DNA of 64,000 nucleotides, taken from Spirulina subsalsa PCC 9445 (GTDB lineage: Bacteria; Cyanobacteriota; Cyanobacteriia; Cyanobacteriales; Spirulinaceae). A model generated the notes under the pieces. The model worked only from the letters and a program-made list of their open reading frames with translations. It was not told the origin of the DNA and ran no database searches. Positions 1-7,461 of the stretch are shown piece by piece. The stretch spans positions 4,871,894-4,935,893 of the forward strand of contig NZ_JH980292.1 in the NCBI RefSeq assembly GCF_000314005.1, in the 5' to 3' direction. Both the position numbers and the translations under genes were made by a program. Each line of letters opens with the position of its first letter. Within the stretch, counting starts at the first letter, position 1.

Positions 1-49
1 GGGGAATAGTGGCTAGTGAATAGCCAAAAACTCTTTTATTTTAGGGAAC
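1..49. repeat. Dispersed repeat, copy 1 of 2
   Basis: This 49-bp segment begins GGGGAATAGTGGCTAGTG and ends TTTTAGGGAAC. It recurs almost unchanged at 30799-30846. The second copy forms the end of the methyltransferase gene and provides its TAG stop. Both copies run into GGGAACAGGG-type repeats and then into heptamer or MITE sequence, so this may be a further module of the same composite repeat. Confidence 0.85.
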
Positions 50-82
50 AGGGAACAGGGAACAGAGGGGGAGAGTTCCCGG

Positions 83-250
83 ACTCCCGACTCCCGACTC
101 CCGATTCCCGACTCCCGACTCCCGATTCCCGACTCCCGACTCCCGACTCCCGACTCCCGACTCCCGACTCCCGACTCCCGACTCCCGATTCCCGACTCCC
201 GACTCCCGACTCCCGACTCCCGACTCCCGATTCCCGACTCCCGATTCCCC
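83..250. repeat. Heptamer tandem array (24 units)
   Basis: There are 24 consecutive 7-bp units, ACTCCCG with five ATTCCC-type variants (starting at 104, 125, 188, 230 and 244). Because 7 is not a multiple of 3 and the unit makes no stop in any frame, several long but meaningless open frames cross it. Arrays of the same unit lie at 30903-30937, 36825-36929, 50366-50456 and 60071-60112. It resembles the STRR heptamer repeats known in filamentous cyanobacteria, though the unit is not one of the classic STRR units I recall. Confidence 0.95.
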
Positions 251-261
251 AACTCTTGGAC

Positions 262-278
262 TTATTCAGCAAGCCCTA
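262..278 (-). repeat. MITE terminal inverted repeat (solo end)
   Basis: TTATTCAGCAAGCCCTA is identical to the right end of the MITE-like element at 59977-60140. It closes the heptamer array to its left. It lies one base beyond the TAG stop (280-282, minus strand) of the phosphatase gene. Confidence 0.8.
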
Positions 279-279
279 T

Positions 280-1740
280 CTAAAGGACTTGCATCACTAC
301 AACGGTCATATCATCCCCCCGAGGACTATCCTCCCCGCTAAACTCTTTGACCGCCTTAAACAGTTGATTCAGTAACGCTTGGGGCCGATAACCTTGGCGA
401 CAACACCATTCAAAGACCTGAATCAAACCCTCTTCATCAAAGCGATCGCCCTCTTGATTCACCGCATCCGTGAAACCATCGGTATAGTACATAATCGTGT
501 CCCCAGATTCCAGTTGAATTTGTGCGTCCTCATAGTCAGAATTGGGTTCTAAACCAATTAACATTCCTTTGGTGTCTAATTTCAAAATCGACTGACTGGC
601 CGCGTGCCACAACAACGGGGGATTGTGGGCGGCGTTGGTATAGGAAAGAACCCGGGTTTTGGGGTCGTATTCCGAGTAAAACAACGTCAAGAAACGATGA
701 GAATTTTCCAAGTCCACATACATCACCTGATTTAAGTGTTGGACAATGGTAGAGGGAGAGTGACGGTTTAACACCTCCGCCCGCAACATTCCCCGAGTCA
801 TGGTCATAATTAGCCCGGCCGGTACCCCTTTCCCCATCACATCCCCAATCACAATACTCCAAGGCACCGAGGCCGCAGGTTGTCGCTCTTGGGGGTCAAA
901 TTGTTCGTAACTGGCCGGGATAAAATCATAGTAGTCTCCCCCCACCCGGTTAGCGGTCTTACAACTGGCCGCTAACTCCACCCCCTCAACAATGGGGCAT
1001 TTACTGGGCAAGAGATGATCTTGAATTTCGGCGGCGATTTCTAATTCTCGGTCGAGACGTTCTTTTTTGCGGAGTTCGTTGGTCAGTTCATGATTCGCAA
1101 TGGCAACGGCCGTCTGGTCTGCCACTAACTGGACTAATTTTTTCCGCGTCGTCGTCCAGATATACTCCTCATCTCGACTAAAGACATACAAACGTCCCCG
1201 CTCTTCATTTTTAATCAGGATGGGGGTACCAAATAACTGTATATCATCTTCTAGGGAGGCTTTTAACTGTTCATCTAAAAGGGAAGGATTGAAGTGAATG
1301 GCTTTTAAATCAGGGGTTTTGAGGCTGCCGGATGAATAACTGGCAATCACCGGGGCTTGACTCCCCTCAGCGGCCATTTGCTTGGTGACAGACTCTAACA
1401 CCTGTCGGATATCCTGACAAGCGTGACCTTCTTGACAGTGTAACTGTTCTAGGCGCGCTTGGCCATTGGGTTTTAATAACACGAGGGCTCCGCCATCAGA
1501 ATCAGTGACGCGGGCGGCCATAAGCGGCACAATTTCTAAAAACTGATTGAGATTGTTAAAACTGCGCAGGGCGAAGCCCAAGGAACTCAGGAGATTTTGA
1601 ATTCGGTTTTGTTCCCGATGGAGACGGGAGACTAATTCCTTGAGGGCGGAAACGGGGGTCTTGTCAGCTTCTGTCTTGGCGGCAGAAGTTGTATCTGAGG
1701 AGGTGGAGGACTGGGGAGGAGGAAGGGGGGCTGCGGTCAT
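280..1740 (-). CDS. GAF domain PP2C/SpoIIE-type serine phosphatase (RsbU-like)
   Basis: This 486-residue soluble protein has a GAF sensor domain (about residues 65-225), a short coiled linker and a C-terminal SpoIIE/PP2C phosphatase domain (about 265-486). Visible metal-site and fold motifs are GDVMGKGVPAG, YTNAAHNPPLL, YYTDGFTDA and the closing GDDMTVVV. Such enzymes dephosphorylate STAS-domain antagonists in partner-switching regulation. The STAS/ATPase-like pair at 50448-51432 is a conceivable target, but linkage is only inferred. I chose the ATG at 1740 because the upstream in-frame extension to 1860 has no domain character; no clear ribosome site is visible. A MITE end begins one base after the stop. 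Confidence 0.9.
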   Translation of the reverse strand: MTAAPLPPPQSSTSSDTTSAAKTEADKTPVSALKELVSRLHREQNRIQNLLSSLGFALRSFNNLNQFLEIVPLMAARVTDSDGGALVLLKPNGQARLEQLHCQEGHACQDIRQVLESVTKQMAAEGSQAPVIASYSSGSLKTPDLKAIHFNPSLLDEQLKASLEDDIQLFGTPILIKNEERGRLYVFSRDEEYIWTTTRKKLVQLVADQTAVAIANHELTNELRKKERLDRELEIAAEIQDHLLPSKCPIVEGVELAASCKTANRVGGDYYDFIPASYEQFDPQERQPAASVPWSIVIGDVMGKGVPAGLIMTMTRGMLRAEVLNRHSPSTIVQHLNQVMYVDLENSHRFLTLFYSEYDPKTRVLSYTNAAHNPPLLWHAASQSILKLDTKGMLIGLEPNSDYEDAQIQLESGDTIMYYTDGFTDAVNQEGDRFDEEGLIQVFEWCCRQGYRPQALLNQLFKAVKEFSGEDSPRGDDMTVVVMQVL

Positions 1741-2228
1741 GGGATCAGGCGTTGGCAAGATAAAATCAACAGAGCAAATATGGTGCGTTGGCGTAGCCTT
1801 CCCTAGGAAAGGAAAACCCGACCTAGGAATCACCTGAATGAAGATGATGGCACAAGACACCCAACTGAGTAGATAACGCTAAAACGTTCGAGAGCTAAGT
1901 AATATTCGGTTCAACTCAACGGGGTTCAGTCCGCAAAACGGCCATTGAAGCAGTGGTCTTTATTCCCAAGGCCATTTTAGCCCTGCCAAGGGAATGGTTT
2001 CTGTTTAAACCCTGTTAGCCCTTAGAAAATTCTTGATCCGTGGGTCAATGATAGAGCTAACGGTCTAACACTTGATAAATCCAGATTTGACCTATCAATT
2101 GAGCTAGATCGTTACTCAGGTTAGGAAGTTGTCCCATCATCCTTAACTGATTTAAATTCATTTGTCAAGCATTTGGATCTTTTGAGTCGGGGAGGATCGT
2201 TAATCAACGACGGATTCCTGATAATTGT
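1741..2228. other. Intergenic region, no gene recognised
   Basis: This 488-bp gap lies upstream of the phosphatase gene and downstream of rph (both minus strand). It has no open frame with coding character and no RNA family I recognise. It should hold the phosphatase promoter and the rph transcription end. I see nothing else definite. Confidence 0.5.
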
Positions 2229-2948
2229 TCACTGTTTGAGGGCTTGTTGTTGGAGAATTAATAAGTCTTGAATCCCGGTTTGTGCCATTTCAATGATTTG
2301 ATTGAGTTGATCTCGGGTGAAACTCCCGGATTCTGCGGTGCCTTGTATTTCAATCAGGTCTAAGTTCCCGGTCATGACGATATTAAAATCTAAATCGGCG
2401 GTGACATCTTCGACATAATTAAGATCGAGGAAAATCTCTCCCTCAATGAGTCCTACGGAAACGGCGGCGACGGGGTAGCGAATGGGCGATCGCAGAATTT
2501 CCCCGCGCTCCATGAGTTTCTCAATGGCTAAGGCTAGGGCGACATAACTTCCGGTGATGGCTGTGGTTCTCGTCCCAGCATCGGCTTGAAGAACATCTGC
2601 ATCTACGGTAATGGTGCGCTCCCCTAATAATTCTAAATCGAGGGCAGCGCGTAAACTGCGACCAATCAGACGCTGAATTTCTTGGGTGCGTCCTGATAAT
2701 TTCAGGTATTCCCGGGCTTGGCGTTGGGGGGTGGCCCCCGGTAACATTCGGTATTCAGCCGTTAACCAGCCCTGATTACTGCCGAGGAGAAAGTTGGGAA
2801 CACCAGGAGCAATGCTAATGGTACATAATACCTTTGTCTCTCCCGCATGGGCTAGAACAGAAGCCGTCGCAAAGCGGGTAAAATCACATTCAAAGCGAAT
2901 GGGACGGAGTTGATGGGGAAGCCGACCATCGGGACGTTGCCAAGGCAT
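2229..2948 (-). CDS. rph: Ribonuclease PH
   Basis: This 239-residue phosphorolytic 3'-5' exoribonuclease trims tRNA 3' ends using inorganic phosphate. The sequence is full length and family-typical: N-terminal RPDGR with [13 protein letters not shown], a [18 protein letters not shown] segment, the phosphate-site region around [13 protein letters not shown], and [20 protein letters not shown]. It lies 49 bp downstream of adk on the same strand, so the two are probably cotranscribed. Confidence 0.96.
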   Translation of the reverse strand: MPWQRPDGRLPHQLRPIRFECDFTRFATASVLAHAGETKVLCTISIAPGVPNFLLGSNQGWLTAEYRMLPGATPQRQAREYLKLSGRTQEIQRLIGRSLRAALDLELLGERTITVDADVLQADAGTRTTAITGSYVALALAIEKLMERGEILRSPIRYPVAAVSVGLIEGEIFLDLNYVEDVTADLDFNIVMTGNLDLIEIQGTAESGSFTRDQLNQIIEMAQTGIQDLLILQQQALKQ

Positions 2949-2997
2949 AAATTTTGGGGATAATGAGGGCAGTTTCCCAATAGGATAAATTCCTTTG

Positions 2998-3570
2998 CTA
3001 ACCTTTGGTTAACAGTTCAAGTTTTTGCAAGATTTCTTGGGTCACTTCCTCGACTGATTTTTCTGCATTGAGGATTAAGAGTTTTTGCCGACGACCATAG
3101 TATTCCAAGATGGGGATCGTCCGTTGATGGAATAAGCTAATCCGTTTATTGAGGATTTCTGGGCTATCGTCAGCGCGGGATCTGGCTAAAGAACGCTCTC
3201 GCATGGCTGTTTCATCGATTTTTAAATAAATCGCAGAATCGAGAAACTGTCCAAAGTCATCAAGGACAAAATCTAATTCTTCGGCTTGAAAAGCGGTGCG
3301 GGGATAACCTTCTAAAATCCAGCCTTTATGTTCTGTTCCTAAATCGGGCTGAAGGAAGCGCAGACGCATTAACTGAATCATTAATGGATCGGGAACTAAT
3401 TCCCCTCGTTCCACATAGGGCTGGGCTTTCACCCCTAAAAAGGTTTGAGATGCGATCGCCTGTCGTAACACATCCCCCACCGAAATCCCTGCCAGTTGCA
3501 AGTGTTGACTCAAGTTGCGTAATTGAGTCCCCTTTCCCGATCCTGGGCCACCTAATAGAATTAATCTCAT
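2998..3570 (-). CDS. adk: Adenylate kinase, short form
   Basis: This 190-residue enzyme interconverts AMP + ATP and 2 ADP. The P-loop [10 protein letters not shown] lies at residues 7-16, followed by the NMP-binding region and the segment [10 protein letters not shown]. The LID region ([15 protein letters not shown]) is short and lacks the zinc-type insert, as is usual for cyanobacterial Adk of this length. The expected GFPR is GYPR here. It starts at an ATG and is followed by rph. Confidence 0.95.
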   Translation of the reverse strand: MRLILLGGPGSGKGTQLRNLSQHLQLAGISVGDVLRQAIASQTFLGVKAQPYVERGELVPDPLMIQLMRLRFLQPDLGTEHKGWILEGYPRTAFQAEELDFVLDDFGQFLDSAIYLKIDETAMRERSLARSRADDSPEILNKRISLFHQRTIPILEYYGRRQKLLILNAEKSVEEVTQEILQKLELLTKG

Positions 3571-3852
3571 CGCCTTTTACTCCCTTCGTCGCTCAATCAT
3601 CAGTAACCAATCCCGAGATATAGCCAGTCCCAATGAGACGTGAACTCTAGGGTTATTGTCCTATTTTGATGGCAGGCGAGCCTTTTTAGCACGACTCAGA
3701 TAGGTTGGCTATAATTCCACTGTAAACGTTCACGAACCGTTCTTTTGCAAAGGTTTGATGAGGAATTGTGCAGGACAATCAAGTTTTGTGTGGGCTGTGG
3801 GGTGTGGGATAATTAGCTAAACCTGATTAACCCCCAATCCTCCGATTCTCCC

Positions 3853-4620
3853 ATGATTCACACCCTACTGCGCCCCGTCTTGATCACCCTCCTAACCTTG
3901 TGTCTGTGGTTGAGTAACTTCGGCCTCCTTGTCCCCACATCAGCCGCTATGGCTGCCCAAATTGACTCCCAATTTGAAAGCAAAGTGCTAGAGGTCATCC
4001 GCCAAAACCCCGAAGTGATCATTGAATCCCTCCAAGTCTATCAAGCGCGGCAACAGGCTATTCAACAGCAACAACAGCAGGCGGTTTTAGACGGCATGAA
4101 AGCCAATCCTAGCGGAATTATTGGCTCATCACCGACCCGTGGGGCGGCGGAACAAGATGTCGTGATGGTGATGTTCTCTGACTTTCAATGTCCTTTTTGT
4201 GCAGAAGCTCATAAAACTCTAAAATCTTTTATCCGACAACATCAAGATCGGGTGACGTTTGTTTATAAACACCTCCCGCTTACCCAAATTCATGATCAAG
4301 CTTATCCGGCGGCTTTAGCGGCTTGGGCAGCCCATCAACAGGGGAAATTCTGGGACTATCATGATGCCCTGTTTGAACAACAAGATCAACTGGGAGAAGC
4401 GTTGTATATCAAGATAGCCCGTCGTTTGGGTTTAAATCTAGAACAGTTTAATGGCGATCGCAACAGTGAAGCCGCCGAACGTGCCATTGCAGAAGATGTC
4501 CAACTCGCCCAAAGTTTAGGACTACGCGGCACCCCCTTCTTTGCCATCAACGGAGAACCCATCCCCGGAGCCGTTTCCCTACAAGATTTTGAAGCTGTCC
4601 TAGCCCGAGTGCTAAATTGA
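3853..4620 (+). CDS. DsbA-like thioredoxin-fold protein, exported
   Basis: This 255-residue protein has an N-terminal hydrophobic segment (about residues 8-33) that looks like a signal peptide or anchor. A Gln-rich helical stretch follows (residues 60-85) and then a DsbA/DsbG-type thioredoxin fold. The redox motif CPFC has cysteines at 113 and 116 (FSDFQCPFC), and the cis-proline loop is GLRGTPFFAING. The likely role is disulfide exchange in the periplasm or thylakoid lumen. The substrate cannot be told from sequence. It is a single gene, with no partner DsbB/VKOR in the window. Confidence 0.88.
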   Translation: MIHTLLRPVLITLLTLCLWLSNFGLLVPTSAAMAAQIDSQFESKVLEVIRQNPEVIIESLQVYQARQQAIQQQQQQAVLDGMKANPSGIIGSSPTRGAAEQDVVMVMFSDFQCPFCAEAHKTLKSFIRQHQDRVTFVYKHLPLTQIHDQAYPAALAAWAAHQQGKFWDYHDALFEQQDQLGEALYIKIARRLGLNLEQFNGDRNSEAAERAIAEDVQLAQSLGLRGTPFFAINGEPIPGAVSLQDFEAVLARVLN

Positions 4621-4727
4621 TCTAAATCTAGGAATCCGGCAAAAACAACCGATAGATATTCCCAAAACCCGGCGCTGTATGCCTATCAGCCTTGAGTAAT
4701 TCACCCGGAATTCAAACGAGGTTTACT

Positions 4728-4961
4728 GTGAACATCAATTACATTCTCAGTCAATATATTGAGGAAGCAATGTCTCAAGCGACTTACGATAAACTCGAAG
4801 ATGGTACGTTTGTCGCTCGTATTCCATCATGCAAAGGAGTGATCGCATTTGCCGCAACATTGCGGGAGTGTGATCAGCAATTGCGCTCCATCTTAGAAGA
4901 CTGGATTTTAGTTGGGGTGAACTACCCCACCCTGCCTAGGCGCGAGGATGGAGCTTCCTGA
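4728..4961 (+). pseudogene. HicB-like antitoxin-family gene, 3' end replaced by mobile element
   Basis: The 77-residue product matches the cyanobacterial HicB-like (UPF0150) family: MSQATYDKLEDGTFVARIP, a CKGVIAFAATLREC core and RSILEDWILVG. Members normally continue with a segment like LKLGHPLPVI. Here the frame runs after WILVG into the 244-bp element, which encodes VNYPTLPRREDGAS and the stop. I chose the GTG at 4728 because GAGG precedes it by six bases and family members start at this point. No HicA toxin gene is adjacent. The product may be non-functional; the remaining core is largely intact. Confidence 0.75.
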
Positions 4962-5160
4962 TTCAATGGGAAGTGCTTTCTATACCGAAATATAGCGAGT
5001 CTTATCTTCCCTCCCCAGGCAGAAGTCCTAGTTCCTAAGACCCAAATTTTCTCTTGCAACACAGCCCTTTTTAGCTTGGTTTTCGCTTTGGGAGTTAGTG
5101 GTCAAGTCCATCCCCTCCCTGCAAGCGAGGAAGGGGAATTCCGCAACATTTTTGTTAAAA
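4917..5160 (+). mobile_element. 244-bp element, copy A (IS200/IS605 3'-end-like)
   Basis: The segment from GTGAACTACCCC to TTTTTGTTAAAA is repeated in inverse orientation at 43125-43368. Both copies are exactly 244 bp, with four differences counted by eye. It has no coding capacity. The opening AACTACCCC...GAGCTTCCTG and the closing hairpin (TCCCTGCAAGCGAGGAAGGGG) followed by CCGCAACATTTTTGTTAAA resemble the tnpB-distal end of cyanobacterial IS200/IS605 elements, where the omega RNA is encoded. I cannot prove the family without a search. It sits at the end of the HicB-like gene. Confidence 0.75.
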
Positions 5161-5201
5161 CTCGGCCACACTTTACCAATCATCAACAACATCGATCTAA
5201 A

Positions 5202-5274
5202 TAGGGTCTGCTGAATAACACGCCTATGCTAGGCTCAACAAGGCAACAGGGAACTCTTAACAGGGAACAAATCA
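5202..5274 (+). repeat. MITE-like element, left arm only
   Basis: It begins TAGGGTCTGCTGAATAACAC and matches the left arm of the element at 59977 through CTAGGCTCAACAAGG, the GGGAACAGGGAAC run and GGGAACAAATCA. It contains a small palindrome GCCTATGCTAGGC. The heptamer array and right end are missing, so this is a truncated copy. It lies 52 bp upstream of ruvX and could influence its transcription. Confidence 0.8.
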
Positions 5275-5326
5275 CAGGACTATATTAAGTTGGGAGAACT
5301 GCCCACTCGCAAGCTAAAAAAAGATC

Positions 5327-5746
5327 ATGAACAGAATTTCCGCGCTGGGTTTAGATGTTGGTAAACGGCGCATTGGTGTTGCTGGATGTGATGGACTGGG
5401 GTTAATTGCCACCGGACTAGAAACCATCGAACGGCGGAGTTTTACCGAAGATGTGGCGCGCTTTCAAGCCATTGTGCAAGAACGTCAAGTTCAGGTGTTA
5501 GTGGTGGGTTTGCCCTATAACAAAGAGGGAAACATCGGCTTTCAGGCCAAGCAAGTCCAAAAATATGCTCGGCGCTTAGGAGACGCTTTACAACTGCCCC
5601 TAGAGTTTGTGGATGAGCGTTTAACGTCCTATGAGGCAAAGGAAATGATGAAAGCCCAAAATCTCTCCCCCAGATATCACAAGGGCTTAGTAGACCGCAA
5701 AGCGGCGGCAATTATTCTCCAACAGTGGTTAGATTGTCGCCGCTAG
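5327..5746 (+). CDS. ruvX: RuvX/YqgF-type Holliday junction resolvase-like nuclease
   Basis: This 139-residue RNase H-fold protein has the family pattern: ALGLDVGKRRIGVAGCD (first acidic residue), VLVVGLPYNKEG, VDERLTSYEA and a closing KGLVDRKAAAIILQQWL. The family acts in 16S rRNA 5' processing and has Holliday junction-resolving activity in some species. It starts at ATG 5327. It converges on menB, with only 15 bp between the two stops, so the transcripts probably overlap. Confidence 0.93.
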   Translation: MNRISALGLDVGKRRIGVAGCDGLGLIATGLETIERRSFTEDVARFQAIVQERQVQVLVVGLPYNKEGNIGFQAKQVQKYARRLGDALQLPLEFVDERLTSYEAKEMMKAQNLSPRYHKGLVDRKAAAIILQQWLDCRR

Positions 5747-5761
5747 TGGGGGGGTTTTCCC

Positions 5762-6595
5762 TCACGGCCGCCAAGGATACTGGCGAAAATCGGGGGGACG
5801 TTTTTCTAAAAAGGCCTGCTTGCCTTCGCTGCCTTCTTCGGTCATGTAATACAAAAGCGTGGCGTTGCCTGCTAACTCCTGTAATCCGGCCTGACCATCA
5901 CAATCGGCATTAAAGGCGGCTTTGAGGCAACGAATGGCGATGGGGCTTTTCGTTAGGATTTCCTGCGCCCACTGGACTCCTTCTGCTTCCAGTTGCTCGA
6001 CGGGGACAACAGTATTCACTAAGCCCATGTCTAGGGCTTGTTGGGCGTTGTACTGACGACAGAGAAACCAGATTTCTCGGGCTTTTTTCTGCCCCACAAT
6101 GCGGGCTAAGTAGGACGCGCCAAATCCCCCGTCAAAACTGCCGACTTTGGGGCCGGTTTGCCCAAAAATGGCGTTATCGGCGGCAATGGTTAAATCACAG
6201 AGCAGGTGTAAAACATGACCCCCCCCAATGGCATAGCCTGCAACGAGGGCGATGACGACTTTCGGTAGGGAGCGAATTAAACGTTGTAGGTCAAGGACGT
6301 TTAGGCGGGGAACGCCTTGATCGTCAATATATCCGGCTTCTCCTCGGATGCTTTGATCTCCCCCGGAACAAAAGGCATATTTGCCATCGGTATGGGGGCC
6401 GGCTCCGGTCAATAAGACAACACCGATTTCGGGATCTTCACGGACATCACAAAACGCATCATAAAGCTCAAAAACCGTCTTGGGTCGGAACGCATTGCGT
6501 TTGTGGGGACGATTAATTGTAATTTTGGCGATGCCGTCGGTTTTGTGATACAAGATGTCGCTGTAATTTTTGGCAACTTGCCAGTCTATTTGCAT
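5762..6595 (-). CDS. menB: 1,4-dihydroxy-2-naphthoyl-CoA synthase
   Basis: This 277-residue crotonase-family enzyme closes the second ring in phylloquinone (vitamin K1) synthesis, which supplies the photosystem I quinone. Motifs seen are [15 protein letters not shown], the oxyanion region [56 protein letters not shown] and the C-terminal [17 protein letters not shown] chose ATG 6595 ([11 protein letters not shown]) because the frame's upstream extension to 6661 has no family similarity. Confidence 0.96.
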   Translation of the reverse strand: MQIDWQVAKNYSDILYHKTDGIAKITINRPHKRNAFRPKTVFELYDAFCDVREDPEIGVVLLTGAGPHTDGKYAFCSGGDQSIRGEAGYIDDQGVPRLNVLDLQRLIRSLPKVVIALVAGYAIGGGHVLHLLCDLTIAADNAIFGQTGPKVGSFDGGFGASYLARIVGQKKAREIWFLCRQYNAQQALDMGLVNTVVPVEQLEAEGVQWAQEILTKSPIAIRCLKAAFNADCDGQAGLQELAGNATLLYYMTEEGSEGKQAFLEKRPPDFRQYPWRP

Positions 6596-7007
6596 CGATC
6601 GATCACTCAAGTTTTTTCGGGACAATGTTACTATACCAGTCCGATTTGAGTTATGGCTCAATGGACAAGGTTTTGGGCTATTGAACTGGGGGAAGAGAGG
6701 CCGGATCTGGCTGGGATGTGTATTTTTTTGTTTTTAAATATTAAGAAAAAATGAAGATTTGTCTAAAATAATTTAGGACTGGCTCAATTTTAGTCGCAGG
6801 ATTAGCCAAGTGGCTAGAATTCTTGTTATAGTACTATGGGATCAATTAATTCTAGCTATTTTTGCAAACTCACACATTTTTAAAATAATCTTAATATTTT
6901 GCAAAAGTGGCGACTATCCTATTAGAAATCCGGGCAAAAACAGGGTGTATCCAGTTTTTGAACGGGGATAAACACGGCATTTTATAAACAAGTTTTGAGG
7001 TAGCGTT
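6596..7007. other. AT-rich intergenic region
   Basis: This 412-bp gap lies between the divergent menB and the zinc-ribbon gene. It is strongly AT-rich from about 6720 to 6900 and includes a short palindrome TAGCCAAGTGGCTA near 6804. No open frame or RNA family was recognised. It is likely promoter space for both genes. Confidence 0.5.
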
Positions 7008-7220
7008 ATGACGGGTGGTGTTATGACTCAGGTAGAAACAATCCGGTGTCCGAACTGTGGGAAGCCCGCAGAACGGCATTATTTGCTCAGACCGGATTTG
7101 GGGCAAGCTCAATTAGTGCAAACTCAATGTGGAGCTTGTGATTATTTATTGATCAGTTGTTCGGAAACGGGGCGGGTGTTAGAAGCCTATGCGCCGGGGA
7201 TTGCTGCACATAATATCTAA
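7008..7220 (+). CDS. Small zinc-ribbon protein
   Basis: This 70-residue protein has two CxxC knuckles (CPNCGKPAERH and CGACDYLLISC), consistent with one structural zinc site. The start at ATG 7008 is preceded by GAGG with seven bases of spacing; ATG 7023 is an alternative. Similar small zinc-ribbon proteins are common in cyanobacteria, but I know of no defined function. It stands alone upstream of the CHAT/CHASE2 gene, separated by 241 bp. Confidence 0.8.
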   Translation: MTGGVMTQVETIRCPNCGKPAERHYLLRPDLGQAQLVQTQCGACDYLLISCSETGRVLEAYAPGIAAHNI

Positions 7221-7315
7221 CTGTCTTTTGTCAAACTGAGGTCAAACAACGAAAACCCGTAGGCTGTGATGGCGTAACTTCGTGGAATTATCCGATAGTG
7301 ACAGAAGAGAGCTAA

Positions 7316-7352
7316 GTCAACTGCCCCATCCCCTTGTGGATGGGGTTTTCCG
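7316..7352 (+). repeat. Hairpin repeat, IS200/IS605-type signature
   Basis: The sequence reads GTCAACTGCCCCATCC, a six-base loop, then GGATGGGGTTTTCC, giving an 8-bp perfect stem (7324-7331 with 7338-7345). A near copy lies inverted at 46086-46121, and the similarity continues into CTTGATAAA. The AACTxCCCC...GGGGxTTCC pattern is also at the head of the 244-bp element, so this is probably a solo element end. It sits in the leader of the CHAT/CHASE2 gene. Confidence 0.6.
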
Positions 7353-7461
7353 GGTCATCTTGATAAATCCCCTGCTGTTGATTAACCTTTGCATCAAAAT
7401 CCCGAGATTTGCCAGAGATTTAAGATAGAAGTCATGATCGGTAAGGGGGGCTAAGGTTACT

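Noticed and set aside
83-250. CRISPR array
   Set aside because: The units are contiguous 7-mers with no spacers, and no cas genes are present.
13-375. Long open frames on both strands over the heptamer array (similar ones at 36714-37214 and 50253-50526)
   Set aside because: A stop-free 7-bp unit keeps all frames open; the predicted products are only GVGSRES or DSRLPTP repeats with no conserved protein around them.
4728-4961. A working HicAB toxin-antitoxin pair
   Set aside because: No HicA-like small dsRNA-binding ORF is adjacent on either side, and the HicB-like gene is truncated.
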